Positions 1 through 8,298 are shown, numbered from the stretch's first letter. The stretch: DNA of 64,000 bases from Marinobacter salarius (GCF_032922745.1 NZ_CP136693.1:1488001-1552000); one strand, 5' to 3'. Notes: generated by a model not told the origin, from the letters alone. Numbers and translations: made by a program.

Positions 1-876
1 CCTCTGCCCGGCGATGCACCCATCCCCGGCGGCCGCTACCAGATCGGAATGCCGGGCGAGTCTGCCTGTTACGCCACCACAGACTTTGCCTTTGATGGGG
101 AAAAGCCGCGTTTCGAAGCCCCGGTGGAGCCCTTTGCCATCTCCCGCACCCTCGTCTCCAACCGGGAGTTTCTGGCGTTCGTTGAGGATGATGGCTACCG
201 GCGACCGGAACTCTGGTCTTTCGGAGGGCGCAAGTGGTTGAGTACCGCGACCGATATTGCCCTGGTGCATGGCAGTTCCCAGCCAATGTTGCGGGAGCCC
301 AGGCACCCGCTTTACTGGTGCTGGCACGAGGGCGAATGGCAGGAGCGTGTGTTTGACCGCTGGCAGGCCCTGAATCTGGATGCGCCTGTCGTCCACGTCA
401 GCTATTGGGAGGCCGAGGCCTATTGCCAGTGGGCCGGCCGCCGCTTGCCAACAGAAGTGGAGTGGGAGGCTGCGGCACTCGGTAACCGGAGTGGCGAGGA
501 TTTTCGTCGTTTTCCCTGGGGGAATGAACGCCCAGCACCCGACCATGCGGATCTCGACGCCACCCACATGGCGCAGCAGCCGGTGTGGGATTATCCTGCG
601 GGTGATAGCCGCTCCGGCTGTCGCCAGATGATCGGTAGCGTCTGGGAATGGACCAGCAGTCAGTTTCTTCCCTACGACGGATTCAGGGTCGATATGTACC
701 CCTTTATGTCTACCTTGCAGTTCGGTGATCACAAGGTGACCCGGGGTGGTGGGTGTGCGACATCCTCATGCCTGATCCGGGGCACTTACAGGCAAGCCTA
801 TCTGCCCCTTCGCAACGACGTGTACACCGGGTTTCGCACCTGTGCGCTGTCGGATTCGGCTTCTGGTACACGCTGA
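1..876 (+). CDS. ovoA: 5-histidylcysteine sulfoxide synthase (OvoA), 5'-truncated
   Basis: The frame is open from the first base, so the N-terminus lies outside the window. About 291 residues are visible and correspond to the C-terminal formylglycine-generating-enzyme-like (SUMF1) half of OvoA. This non-heme iron enzyme joins cysteine to histidine with O2 in the first step of ovothiol synthesis. Visible SUMF1 marks are GRRLPTEVEWEAAA, a GSVWEW stretch and a C-terminal TRGGGC...GFRTC block. The DinB-like iron-binding half is not visible. The assignment rests on the next gene, which matches the methyltransferase that is fused to OvoA in other bacteria. An EgtB-like enzyme or another SUMF1 protein is possible without the N-terminus. 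Confidence 0.75.
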   Translation, partial: PLPGDAPIPGGRYQIGMPGESACYATTDFAFDGEKPRFEAPVEPFAISRTLVSNREFLAFVEDDGYRRPELWSFGGRKWLSTATDIALVHGSSQPMLREPRHPLYWCWHEGEWQERVFDRWQALNLDAPVVHVSYWEAEAYCQWAGRRLPTEVEWEAAALGNRSGEDFRRFPWGNERPAPDHADLDATHMAQQPVWDYPAGDSRSGCRQMIGSVWEWTSSQFLPYDGFRVDMYPFMSTLQFGDHKVTRGGGCATSSCLIRGTYRQAYLPLRNDVYTGFRTCALSDSASGTR

Positions 877-886
877 GGATCTTGAT

Positions 887-1630
887 ATGAATGTCTATGA
901 AACCGACGAACTACTCGGGCAGTACCTGGGGTTTCATTTTGGTGAAAGCCACTTTGGGGTAGGAAATTATCCCGCCCGCTGCGCCGGTATCTGCCAGGAA
1001 TTGGTGGCGGGCCGGGATAAACGGCGAGCGTTGGACCTGGGGTGTGCGGTTGGCCGCACGGCCTTTGAGCTAGGCCGGGTCTTTGATGGTGTGGTGGGGG
1101 TGGACCTTTCCCGCCGGTTCATCGACGCGGCCACCACCCTTCAGAAAACCGGCGAGATTGATTATTTTCGCCGCGACGAAGGGGAGCTTGGCGAGCGCGT
1201 AACGGTGAGCCTGACTGCCCTGGGGCTCGACCGGGCGACTGAAAAAGTATCATTTTCCACCGGCGACGCCAGCAACCTGGGGCCGGAACATGTGGATTAT
1301 GACCTGGTCTTCGCCGGCAATCTGATCGACCGCCTTCAGGATCCGGGCGCCTTTCTGGAAAGCATCCATCGACGCCTGGCTCTGGGTGGCACCCTGGTGA
1401 TCAGCTCGCCCTATACCTTGATGGATGAATTCACCCCAATTGCCAACTGGATTGGCGGATACGAACGCAATGGCCAGCCCTATACGGTCTATCAAGGTAT
1501 GAAAGAAATACTCTCGCACCATTTTGAAGAGATACAGTCGCCCAGGGATGTGCCGTTTGTCATTCGGGAAACCCGACGTAAATTTCAGCACACCATTGCG
1601 GAGCTCAGCGCCTGGCGTCGAACCCGGTGA
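887..1630 (+). CDS. Putative 4-mercaptohistidine N1-methyltransferase (OvoA C-terminal-type)
   Basis: This is a 247-residue class I SAM methyltransferase. It opens with the YETDELLGQYLGFHFG block typical of the OvoA C-terminal family (TIGR04345). The SAM-binding motif is ALDLGCAVGRTAFEL (about residues 46-60), with the acidic residue of strand 2 in GVVGVDLS. It would methylate the imidazole nitrogen of 5-mercaptohistidine, the last step to ovothiol A. It begins 10 bases after the stop of the sulfoxide synthase, so the two are probably co-transcribed and act as the split form of a protein that is fused elsewhere. The ATG at 887 is chosen because the family homology starts there. The gene ends flush against the convergent Hen1-like gene. 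Confidence 0.8.
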   Translation: MNVYETDELLGQYLGFHFGESHFGVGNYPARCAGICQELVAGRDKRRALDLGCAVGRTAFELGRVFDGVVGVDLSRRFIDAATTLQKTGEIDYFRRDEGELGERVTVSLTALGLDRATEKVSFSTGDASNLGPEHVDYDLVFAGNLIDRLQDPGAFLESIHRRLALGGTLVISSPYTLMDEFTPIANWIGGYERNGQPYTVYQGMKEILSHHFEEIQSPRDVPFVIRETRRKFQHTIAELSAWRRTR

Positions 1631-2272
1631 TCAGTCCCGACGGGTAAAAAATGCCGTCTGGGTAGGGTGCCCAACGTCGGGCACGTAGTCTCCAATACCT
1701 CCAAATCGCACGTCATAGCCATTGCGCTCGGCCACGCCACGGGCCCAGCGCTGGAACTTGGGTCTGTCCCACTCGAATTTGTGGTCTTCCTCGCGGAATT
1801 CACCCGGCGCCAGGTCGAACAGGGGGTTGTACTCCCGATTTGGCGTGGTCATGAACAGATACCCTGGCCGGTATTCCCCGAACACCGCGCGTTCCACCCT
1901 CGACAGCTGCTCGGGCCGGACATGTTCAATGGTTTCCACCATGGCGGCCGCATCGTAGCCGGTCAGGGCCGGGTTGCTCTCGGCGTAGGAGCCCCGGATC
2001 AGTCGGATTCTGGCGTTCTCTTCGCGCAGGTATTCAGCGAGCACGGCACGGGCCTGCTGTAGAGACACGCCGGAATCCTCAAGGCCGGTTATACTCTCGA
2101 ACTGTGGGTCGGCAAGCATGCGGTAGAGCAGGGAGCCGGAACCACAACCCAGGTCGAGTACACGCCTTGCCCCGGTCGACTTCAGGGTACGCAATACGAA
2201 ATCCAGACGCTCCTCGTGGAGGGAGGTCATCTGGGTCATCATGCCGTTTTCCGGAACCTTGAGTTCGTGCAT
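1631..2272 (-). CDS. Hen1-family RNA 3'-end 2'-O-methyltransferase (standalone catalytic domain)
   Basis: This 213-residue protein has a SAM-binding motif VLDLGCGSGSLLYRM (about residues 39-53) and then the Hen1 signature: an E-x-x-E-H metal-binding motif (ETIEH), ERAVFG, TTPNREYNPLF and a later DHKFEW histidine. In Hen1 enzymes the two glutamates and two histidines hold a divalent metal, and the enzyme methylates the ribose 2'-OH at RNA 3' ends. Bacterial Hen1 is usually longer and paired with Pnkp in an RNA repair operon; here only the methyltransferase domain exists and no Pnkp or ligase is in the window. The start codon overlaps the stop of the Kef-like gene (TGATG), so the two are translationally coupled. 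The RNA substrate is unknown. Confidence 0.75.
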   Translation of the reverse strand: MHELKVPENGMMTQMTSLHEERLDFVLRTLKSTGARRVLDLGCGSGSLLYRMLADPQFESITGLEDSGVSLQQARAVLAEYLREENARIRLIRGSYAESNPALTGYDAAAMVETIEHVRPEQLSRVERAVFGEYRPGYLFMTTPNREYNPLFDLAPGEFREEDHKFEWDRPKFQRWARGVAERNGYDVRFGGIGDYVPDVGHPTQTAFFTRRD

Positions 2273-3846
2273 CAGGCTTTAGCGTTCTCTGTCGGTGATG
2301 GTCCCTGGTGGTTGCGCTGCAACACCTGGCTTGCCAGCGCGACGCCGGTTTCACTCATGGTCAGGTAAGCCTCGTCCGCACCGGCTTCGCGAATTCGTTC
2401 TGCTTCGTCGGCGTACAGGGTATGCGCCACGATATAACCGGTGAACCCCTTTTTCCGAAGGTTTCTGGCGGCGATCAGTTTGCCTTCGATGTCGCCCATT
2501 GCAAGGATGACGGCTTCAACCGCCGGCATGTGCAGCCCTTGCCAGAAAGAGATGTCCTCCGCGTCACCAAAGACCACATTGCGTCCTTCCCTCTGGTGTT
2601 TTTCCACCTTTGCCGGATCGGAGTCAAGCGCCTTGATCAGTGGCTCCTCATGAGCAAGCTGGTCATAGGCGGCTGAGCCGGTACGGCCCATACCCATCAC
2701 GAGTAATCTGGTGTTACCCAGGGAGATGGGTTGCTCGTCGGGGTGGCGCCGCTGGCTTTCGAAACGAGCCAGCCGAGCACTGAAGCGCTCATAGACCGCG
2801 TGGGAAAGCCGGTTCACGGGGGCGGACACCACGAAGGACAGCGCTACGGTGATGGCCAGCGGCACCAACCACTCCGGCAGGGCAACGCTGGCCACGATAA
2901 GGCCAAACTCACTGTAATTGGTCAGTGACAGGGCACTCAGGAAACTGCTGCGCGAGCGCAGGCGGAAGGCCAACAACAGGAAGAAAAACAGCACCCCTTT
3001 GAGGGGCACTACCAGCAGCGCTACGGCTGCAAATAGCAATGCCTCACCATCGGGCAGGCCGCCGATGCCAATCTGCAGGAAAAAGCCCACCAGGAACATT
3101 TCCTTTACGCTCCAAAGCGATTTGGTCAGCTCCTGGGCGCGAGGATGATTGGCCAGCATGGCACCCAACACCAGGGCACCAAGCTCCGAACTTAGCCCAA
3201 CTGCTTCAAAGCCGAGCCCGCCAAGTACCAGGGCCAGCAGGAGACCGAGCAGAACCAGCAACTCATCGTGACCACTGGCGTCCAGAAGTTTGAACAGCAG
3301 TGGTCTTAGCAGGGGCAGGCCAAAGATGATAAACGCCCACTGGGAGGGCGTCTGGCCAGCGGCCAGGCTCATCACCACGAGGGCGATCAGATCCTGCATG
3401 ATCAGGATTCCGATGGCGACGCGCCCATGGAAGGCCCTCAATTCACGCTTGGTTTCCAGCACCTTGGCGGCCAGCACGGTACTGGAAAAGGAAAGAGCGA
3501 TGGCGAGCAGGAATGCGGTCTGCCACGTGAGCTCCATCAGCAGGTAGAGGCCGGGGGTAAACACCGCGCAGGTGATGCCAAAATGAAGCAGACTGCCGCC
3601 GATCACTTCAGGGCTGATGATGGAGCGCAGCTTCAGCTTCAGGCCAACGGTAAACAGCAGCAACAGGACACCCAGGTGGGCGATGTGCTCAAGAACATCG
3701 GTGGCTTCAATGGCGAGGCCGGTGGCGGCGGAGAGACCGCTCAGCAAGAATCCCGCTGCCAGGTATCCTACCAAAGGCGGCAGACCAACCGCTTTGACCA
3801 TCAGGCCAAGGACAAAGGCAAAGGATATCCATAGTGCTTCGGGCAT
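2272..3846 (-). CDS. Kef-type cation:proton antiporter with TrkA-N domain (CPA2)
   Basis: A 524-residue inner-membrane protein. Residues 1 to about 370 form a Na+/H+-exchanger-type domain with roughly 11-12 hydrophobic segments. A cytoplasmic Rossmann (TrkA-N) domain follows, starting at the nucleotide-binding GMGRTGSAAYDQL. This is the layout of KefB/KefC and YbaL, which move K+ or other cations against protons and are gated by nucleotide or glutathione adducts through the TrkA-N domain. No KefF/KefG-type ancillary gene is next to it. The C-terminus is shorter than in KefC, so YbaL-like is the closest description. Its stop overlaps the start of the Hen1-like gene. Confidence 0.82.
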   Translation of the reverse strand: MPEALWISFAFVLGLMVKAVGLPPLVGYLAAGFLLSGLSAATGLAIEATDVLEHIAHLGVLLLLFTVGLKLKLRSIISPEVIGGSLLHFGITCAVFTPGLYLLMELTWQTAFLLAIALSFSSTVLAAKVLETKRELRAFHGRVAIGILIMQDLIALVVMSLAAGQTPSQWAFIIFGLPLLRPLLFKLLDASGHDELLVLLGLLLALVLGGLGFEAVGLSSELGALVLGAMLANHPRAQELTKSLWSVKEMFLVGFFLQIGIGGLPDGEALLFAAVALLVVPLKGVLFFFLLLAFRLRSRSSFLSALSLTNYSEFGLIVASVALPEWLVPLAITVALSFVVSAPVNRLSHAVYERFSARLARFESQRRHPDEQPISLGNTRLLVMGMGRTGSAAYDQLAHEEPLIKALDSDPAKVEKHQREGRNVVFGDAEDISFWQGLHMPAVEAVILAMGDIEGKLIAARNLRKKGFTGYIVAHTLYADEAERIREAGADEAYLTMSETGVALASQVLQRNHQGPSPTENAKA

Positions 3847-3934
3847 GGGTCACTTCACGGTTTAGAAACGAGGCTCTGGCAAGGCTACCGTGTTTCCGTC
3901 GGGCCGTGTAGTCAAAACTGACTTGTCGTGTGAG

Positions 3935-4876
3935 TTACGACGCGTTGGTGGTTGGGAGAAACTCGCGGAACAAGCGTGCGGACTCTTCCGGCACTTCGAC
4001 CATGGGGGCGTGGCCGACGCCTTCCAGAAGCACCTTGCGGGCATCGGGGATTCGCTCGACGAACACATCAGCGTTGCGATAATTGATCACCCGGTCTTCC
4101 ATGCCCCAGACCACCAGAACCGGTGCCTGGATGCGGGTGATGGCATTGCGGAAGTCATCCTCGTAACCGGTATCCCGGATGGCATCGAAAATCACTTCGT
4201 TGACGCGGAGGTTGGCAATGGCCTTCTCTTCCATGACATCGTAAATGGGCCAGGGCACGAAGGGTTTCTTTTCCAGCGCAAAATCAACCAGGCGCTTAAA
4301 GTCGCCCTCCTGGGAGGGAATCAGCGGATTGTTACCGTCCATGACCAGGCTGACCAGTTCGCTGTCGTACTCGAAAATACCTGCAGGATCAAAGAGGATG
4401 GCGGTGCGGATCTGGTCCGGGTAGGTTGCTGCGTAGAGAGCGGTGATGGCGCCACCCATGGAGTTGCCCATCATGTGTGCCCTCTGGATGCCCAGAGCAT
4501 CAAGAATCCTCGACAGGTGCTCGACCTGGTCCTCGAATCGATATCCCAGGTCCAGCTCCTTGCTGCTGTCACCATGGCCGGGCAGGTCGATGGCATAGAC
4601 GTTGAACTCGTCCGTCAACTCCCGCGCCAGCCGGGTCCAGTTGTCCTTGTTGGCGCCAAAGCCATGGACGAGCACAATCGTGTCACCGTCCACCGGCTCT
4701 GCATTGCTCAGGTAGGCAATGGTCATCTCACCAACGGTGACACTGGATTCTTCCAGCCCGGCACTGGAGCGTTCCCAGCCAATGGCGTTGTCATACAGGG
4801 CCTGGCGGGAACAGGCACTGATCATCAGAGTGCCGATCAGCAACGCGATCACGATAGCAATGGGTCTGGCGTTCAT
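3935..4876 (-). CDS. Alpha/beta hydrolase, lipase-like lipoprotein
   Basis: 313 residues. The N-terminus has a hydrophobic segment ending in a lipobox-like MISAC, with Cys22 as the likely lipidated residue, so an envelope location is expected. The fold motifs are an oxyanion-hole HGFG (71-74), nucleophile elbow GNSMGG (Ser139), a candidate acid at Asp261 in WGMEDRV and His289 in GVGHAP, giving a complete catalytic triad. The protein resembles Psychrobacter/Moraxella lipase 1-type hydrolases that cleave carboxylic esters. The substrate is unknown. It lies 88 bases downstream of the Kef-like gene start and has its own upstream region, where a PsrA-like site and a terminator facing the gene are seen. 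Confidence 0.8.
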   Translation of the reverse strand: MNARPIAIVIALLIGTLMISACSRQALYDNAIGWERSSAGLEESSVTVGEMTIAYLSNAEPVDGDTIVLVHGFGANKDNWTRLARELTDEFNVYAIDLPGHGDSSKELDLGYRFEDQVEHLSRILDALGIQRAHMMGNSMGGAITALYAATYPDQIRTAILFDPAGIFEYDSELVSLVMDGNNPLIPSQEGDFKRLVDFALEKKPFVPWPIYDVMEEKAIANLRVNEVIFDAIRDTGYEDDFRNAITRIQAPVLVVWGMEDRVINYRNADVFVERIPDARKVLLEGVGHAPMVEVPEESARLFREFLPTTNAS

Positions 4877-4904
4877 CCAGGGAAGGCTCCTTGCGGAAAA
4901 GATT

Positions 4905-4926
4905 CAAACGTCCGTTTACATAAACG
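4905..4926. promoter_or_regulatory. Overlapping operator-like repeats, PsrA-like
   Basis: CAAAC-GTCC-GTTTA at 4905-4918 fits the Pseudomonas PsrA consensus (G/C)AAAC-N2-4-GTTT(G/C) except for the last base. It overlaps a palindrome with perfect 6-base arms, CGTTTA-CA-TAAACG, at 4913-4926. The site lies 29-50 bases upstream of the lipase-like gene start. PsrA is a TetR-type fatty-acid-responsive regulator, so the position next to a lipase-like gene is plausible. No psrA gene is in the window. Confidence 0.4.
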
Positions 4927-4940
4927 CTTACACTACCCCA

Positions 4941-4967
4941 AAAAAAGACCCGGTCAAGGATCGGGTC
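4941..4967 (-). terminator. Rho-independent terminator read leftward, upstream of the lipase gene
   Basis: On the minus strand GACCCGATC-CTT-GACCGGGTC folds into a 9-base stem with one mismatch, followed immediately by seven or more T residues. It has the form of an intrinsic terminator for leftward transcripts. It stands between two divergent genes, so it would stop antisense transcripts coming out of the sensor kinase region before they enter the lipase gene. Confidence 0.6.
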
Positions 4968-5073
4968 GAGGGATTACCGCATTCGGACTGGGGATCGAGG
5001 TAGGTGTTTGTGAAATCTATCAAAGCATCTACTCTAATTACCGTTTTCCAGTAACAATCGTTATGAGGTTGCC

Positions 5074-6777
5074 ATGAAGCCCAGATTCAGTCTGGTTGGC
5101 CGTTATTCGTTTATTTCCCTGGCCCTGATGATTGGCTCTGTCGCGGTGCTCAGTGCGCTCTATACCGCAGTGTCGGACTCAGTAAACGAACGGCTCGCCG
5201 GTGAGCGTCTTGAAGCCCAGGTAGTCGGTAACGCTAACCGACTGACCAATTTCATTGAAAATCGGGTTTATCAACTGGAAACGTTGTCTACCCACCCTTC
5301 CATGCCTTTATATCTGACATTCAGCGAGGCGGTTCCCGAGGGTGTCAAAGAGTTGGTGCGGGTAGAGGCTGACTCGCCGGATCTTTATGGCATCCTGTTT
5401 TTTGACAGTGGCAACAACCTGTTGGAAGTGGTTCCGGGTCAGGCGGCTTCCGGAAGTCCTTACTGGAGCCGTGAAGGCTGGTCTCTGGCGGGGCTACCGG
5501 TCATTGATTTTGGAATCAGTGAAATCATTGGTCCATCGCTACCGGATAACGGCGGCCCGGCGTGGCTGCTCATCCGCCAGCCGCTGCGAGCCGGGACAGA
5601 GCAGGCCGTGCAGGGTGCAGTTGGCCTGCATGTGCGGCTGGCATCGCTGACAGAACTGATGCGAACAGAAAACCTGGCTGGAGTGTTGCAACCGTTCTTG
5701 CGCACGCCGACTGGTGAGCTACTGGATGCCACGGGTAACCTTCAGACAACGGTACCCAATGACCTTCGTAGCGGCCCGGAAGTGTTGCCCGGATGGCGTA
5801 TAGATTATGTGGTCGCTGCCGGCGAGATCCTGAGTCCGCTGCGCACCGCCCAGCTGGGACTATACGCCTTGGCCGGCGTGTTGGTGCTGGGAACGGTTAT
5901 TCTGTTTTGGGCACTTGCCCGGAGCCTGCGCCGCCGTGTGGCCCGGTTGACGGAGGGGGCGGAGGCCTTTGCTTCAGGTGATCTGCATTTTCGCTTGCAG
6001 GCTCCGAGGAACGATAAGGACGAGATTGACGTTTTGGCGCACGCCTTCAACGCGATGGCAGACCGCCTGCAGGAAATGATCGCGCGCACTGTACAGGCAG
6101 AAAAAATGGCCGTGCTCGGGGAGTTTGCGACGGGCGTGGCCCATGAAGTGCGGAACCCGTTGGCCACGATCAAATTGACGGTTCAGGCATTGGAGAAGCA
6201 TGAGCCAGACAAACAGCGCAGGGAGCTGCTGGTTTCCGTCGAGGATGAAATCGATCGGCTTAATCGTGTGGTTGGAGACTTGCTGGATTATGGCCGCCCG
6301 GTGCCGGGCGAACCCCAACAGGTGGATATCCGCAGAATTTTCCGCCACGCTTCGGTGCTGACCTCTGGGCTGGCAGACAGTCGCCAGGTAACGGTCAGTG
6401 CCACTGGCGATTCCAGCTTGACGATCCATGCCAGTCCGGACCAGGTCATTCAATGCCTCGTCAATCTTGTGGCCAATGCGGTTCAGGCATGCAAGCCTGG
6501 AGGGATGGTGCACCTCCGGGCCTATCGTAGTAGTAGCTGCCTGACGGTGGAGATCGCCGATAACGGTTGTGGCATGTCCGAAGATACCCTTAACCGCGTG
6601 ACAGAGCCTTTCTTTACCACTCGTTCCGACGGCACGGGGCTCGGCCTGAGTATCACCCGTCAGCTTGTTGAACTGAATGGCGGCGAGATGCATCTTCGCA
6701 GTCTGCCCGGGCAGGGAACAACGGTATCTGTCACCTTGCCCGCTGGAAAGAGTGGTAACCTGATAACAGACCAATAA
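5074..6777 (+). CDS. Membrane sensor histidine kinase
   Basis: 567 residues. TM1 is about residues 10-32, a periplasmic Cache-like sensor region of some 230 residues follows, TM2 is about 262-284, a HAMP linker spans about 285-335, HisKA has the phospho-acceptor His357 in GVAHEVRNPL, and the HATPase domain shows NLVANAVQAC, DNGCGM and TGLGLS. The kinase core is of the NtrB/DctB type that partners sigma54 activators. The next gene, 12-24 bases downstream depending on its start, is such an activator. The transporter binding protein encoded just downstream suggests the signal is the transported molecule or its complex with a binding protein; that is inference. The ligand is unknown. Confidence 0.9.
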   Translation: MKPRFSLVGRYSFISLALMIGSVAVLSALYTAVSDSVNERLAGERLEAQVVGNANRLTNFIENRVYQLETLSTHPSMPLYLTFSEAVPEGVKELVRVEADSPDLYGILFFDSGNNLLEVVPGQAASGSPYWSREGWSLAGLPVIDFGISEIIGPSLPDNGGPAWLLIRQPLRAGTEQAVQGAVGLHVRLASLTELMRTENLAGVLQPFLRTPTGELLDATGNLQTTVPNDLRSGPEVLPGWRIDYVVAAGEILSPLRTAQLGLYALAGVLVLGTVILFWALARSLRRRVARLTEGAEAFASGDLHFRLQAPRNDKDEIDVLAHAFNAMADRLQEMIARTVQAEKMAVLGEFATGVAHEVRNPLATIKLTVQALEKHEPDKQRRELLVSVEDEIDRLNRVVGDLLDYGRPVPGEPQQVDIRRIFRHASVLTSGLADSRQVTVSATGDSSLTIHASPDQVIQCLVNLVANAVQACKPGGMVHLRAYRSSSCLTVEIADNGCGMSEDTLNRVTEPFFTTRSDGTGLGLSITRQLVELNGGEMHLRSLPGQGTTVSVTLPAGKSGNLITDQ

Positions 6778-6801
6778 TAAAGAGAGTTCGTGAAAGCCAT
6801 T

Positions 6802-8160
6802 ATGCGCCTGAACATCCTGATCGTTGATGATGAAAAGAGTTTCGTGCGGTCTTTGACCTTTGCGCTTCAGGAAGCCGGTTATAGCGCCAGCTGCGCCCAT
6901 ACAGGTGAAGATGCTCTGGCAACCCTTGAGCGGGAATTGCCCGACCTGGTGTTGCTGGACCTGCGGTTACCAGGCATGAGTGGCATGGATGTCCTGAATG
7001 AAACGGCCCGTCTGTATCCGGAACTGCCGGTGGTGATGATTTCGGCCCACGGTGATACGCGGGCAGCTGTGCAGGCGGTAAAAGCCGGCGCTACGGATTA
7101 CCTGACCAAGCCCTTCGCTCTGGATGAACTGCTTCACCTGATTGATTCGGTGACTGAACGGACCCGGTTGCGGGATGAACTGGCCTACCATCGCAACAGG
7201 GCGGCTTCATCCTCCGGTTTGATGGGTGACAGCGACACCATGCGGGCGCTCTGGCAGAAGGTGCAACGGGTATCGGCAAGTAGCGCTGGCAGAATTCTGT
7301 TGTTGGGGGAGTCCGGCACGGGTAAGGCTCTGGTGGCCCGAGCCATTCACGAACAGAGTAGCCGTTCCTCCGGCGCCTTCGTGGAGATAAACTGCGCGGC
7401 GCTGCCTGAGCAACTGATCGAGGCGGAACTCTTCGGAGCTGAGAAAGGGGCCTATACAGGCGCTCACCAGAAGCGGGCTGGTTTGGTGGCTCTGGCGCAC
7501 GACGGTACCTTGTTTCTGGATGAAATTGGTGAGCTGCCCCTCACCCTGCAGGCCAAATTCCTGCATTTCCTGGAAAATGGTGACTATCGCCCGATGGGTG
7601 GTGGTGCCAGTGCTACCGCAGATGCCCGGGTTATTGCCGCGACCAATCGGTCGCTGGAAGCGGAGGTCCGCAACGGGCACTTCCGGGAGGATCTGTATTT
7701 CCGACTGAATGTCATCGAGCTGACGATTCCACCACTGCGGGACCGGGGCGATGATGTTCGCGAGCTACTGGACATGTTCATCGAATCCCAGGCTGGGGAA
7801 GAGGGCTGCCGACCTATCACTATTCTGCCGGAAACGCTGGCCTGCTTAACTTCCTACAGCTGGCCGGGCAACGTGCGGGAGCTGCGTAACCTGGTGGAAC
7901 GGCTGACCATTCTCTATCCGGGTCAGCTGATTCGTCTCCATCAACTGCCTGCGGAGTTTTTTGCCACCCACAACCCAACCCCATCTGTCGATCAGGAGTC
8001 CGGCGATGCTTCCCTTGATCGGCATTTGCAGGACACTGAGCGCCAGCTGTTACTGAACGCTCTGAAGAAAACCGGCGGTCGCAAAGGGAAAGCTGCTGAA
8101 CATCTGGGGCTATCCCGGCACGCATTCAAACGTCGTTTGCAGCGATTGGGGCTAGGGTGA
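6802..8160 (+). CDS. Sigma54-dependent response regulator, NtrC/DctD type
   Basis: 452 residues from the ATG at 6802; an in-frame GTG at 6790, with AGAGAG just before it, would add four residues. The receiver domain has acidic residues at positions 9-10 and phospho-acceptor Asp53 in LLDLRLPGM. The AAA+ domain shows Walker A GESGTGKA, the GAYTGA form of the GAFTGA loop that contacts sigma54, Walker B LFLDEIGEL and the arginine-finger region. The C-terminus carries a Fis-type helix-turn-helix (GRKGKAAEHLGLSRHAFKRRL). A functional GAYTGA loop implies it opens a sigma54 promoter, and such a promoter with paired upstream sites lies immediately downstream. Its stop codon overlaps the first of these sites. 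Confidence 0.93.
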   Translation: MRLNILIVDDEKSFVRSLTFALQEAGYSASCAHTGEDALATLERELPDLVLLDLRLPGMSGMDVLNETARLYPELPVVMISAHGDTRAAVQAVKAGATDYLTKPFALDELLHLIDSVTERTRLRDELAYHRNRAASSSGLMGDSDTMRALWQKVQRVSASSAGRILLLGESGTGKALVARAIHEQSSRSSGAFVEINCAALPEQLIEAELFGAEKGAYTGAHQKRAGLVALAHDGTLFLDEIGELPLTLQAKFLHFLENGDYRPMGGGASATADARVIAATNRSLEAEVRNGHFREDLYFRLNVIELTIPPLRDRGDDVRELLDMFIESQAGEEGCRPITILPETLACLTSYSWPGNVRELRNLVERLTILYPGQLIRLHQLPAEFFATHNPTPSVDQESGDASLDRHLQDTERQLLLNALKKTGGRKGKAAEHLGLSRHAFKRRLQRLGLG

Positions 8161-8178
8161 TGGGCGAAATCCGCTCAC
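8160..8178. promoter_or_regulatory. Upstream activator site 1 (imperfect)
   Basis: ATGGGCG-AAATC-CGCTCAC is a copy of the perfect inverted repeat 33 bases downstream, with five of seven matches in the left arm and all seven in the right arm. It overlaps the last base of the regulator gene. The centre would sit near -140 relative to the predicted start of transcription. Confidence 0.6.
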
Positions 8179-8192
8179 TCTGATCGACCTCA

Positions 8193-8211
8193 GTGAGCGA
8201 ATTCCGCTCAC
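8193..8211. promoter_or_regulatory. Upstream activator site 2 (perfect inverted repeat)
   Basis: GTGAGCG-AATTC-CGCTCAC has perfect 7-base inverted arms around a 5-base spacer, as expected for a dimeric Fis-type helix-turn-helix. It is centred near -107 from the predicted sigma54 start and 33 bases (about three helical turns) from site 1. This places two activator dimers on the same DNA face at a distance normal for NtrC-type regulators. That the neighbouring regulator binds here is inference. Confidence 0.7.
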
Positions 8212-8281
8212 ACTTCCTTATTTTATCCGCACCATGATCGTCGAGGCCTGTCAGGCCAGGCTCCAGCCCCGTTTCGGTGCA

Positions 8282-8298
8282 TTGGCCCTACTTTTGCT
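8282..8298 (+). promoter_or_regulatory. Sigma54 (-24/-12) promoter of the transporter cluster
   Basis: TTGGCCCTACTTTTGCT matches the sigma54 consensus YTGGCACGRNNNTTGCW at all but two fixed positions. It keeps the invariant GG (8284-8285) and GC (8296-8297) exactly ten bases apart. Transcription is expected to begin near 8309, 63 bases before the first binding protein gene. Confidence 0.8.

Noticed and set aside
3890..5077. Long rightward open frame of 395 codons opposite the lipase-like gene
   Set aside because: It is antisense to a gene with a complete catalytic triad and signal peptide, has no family resemblance and runs across the promoter region. Long antisense frames are common in GC-rich DNA.
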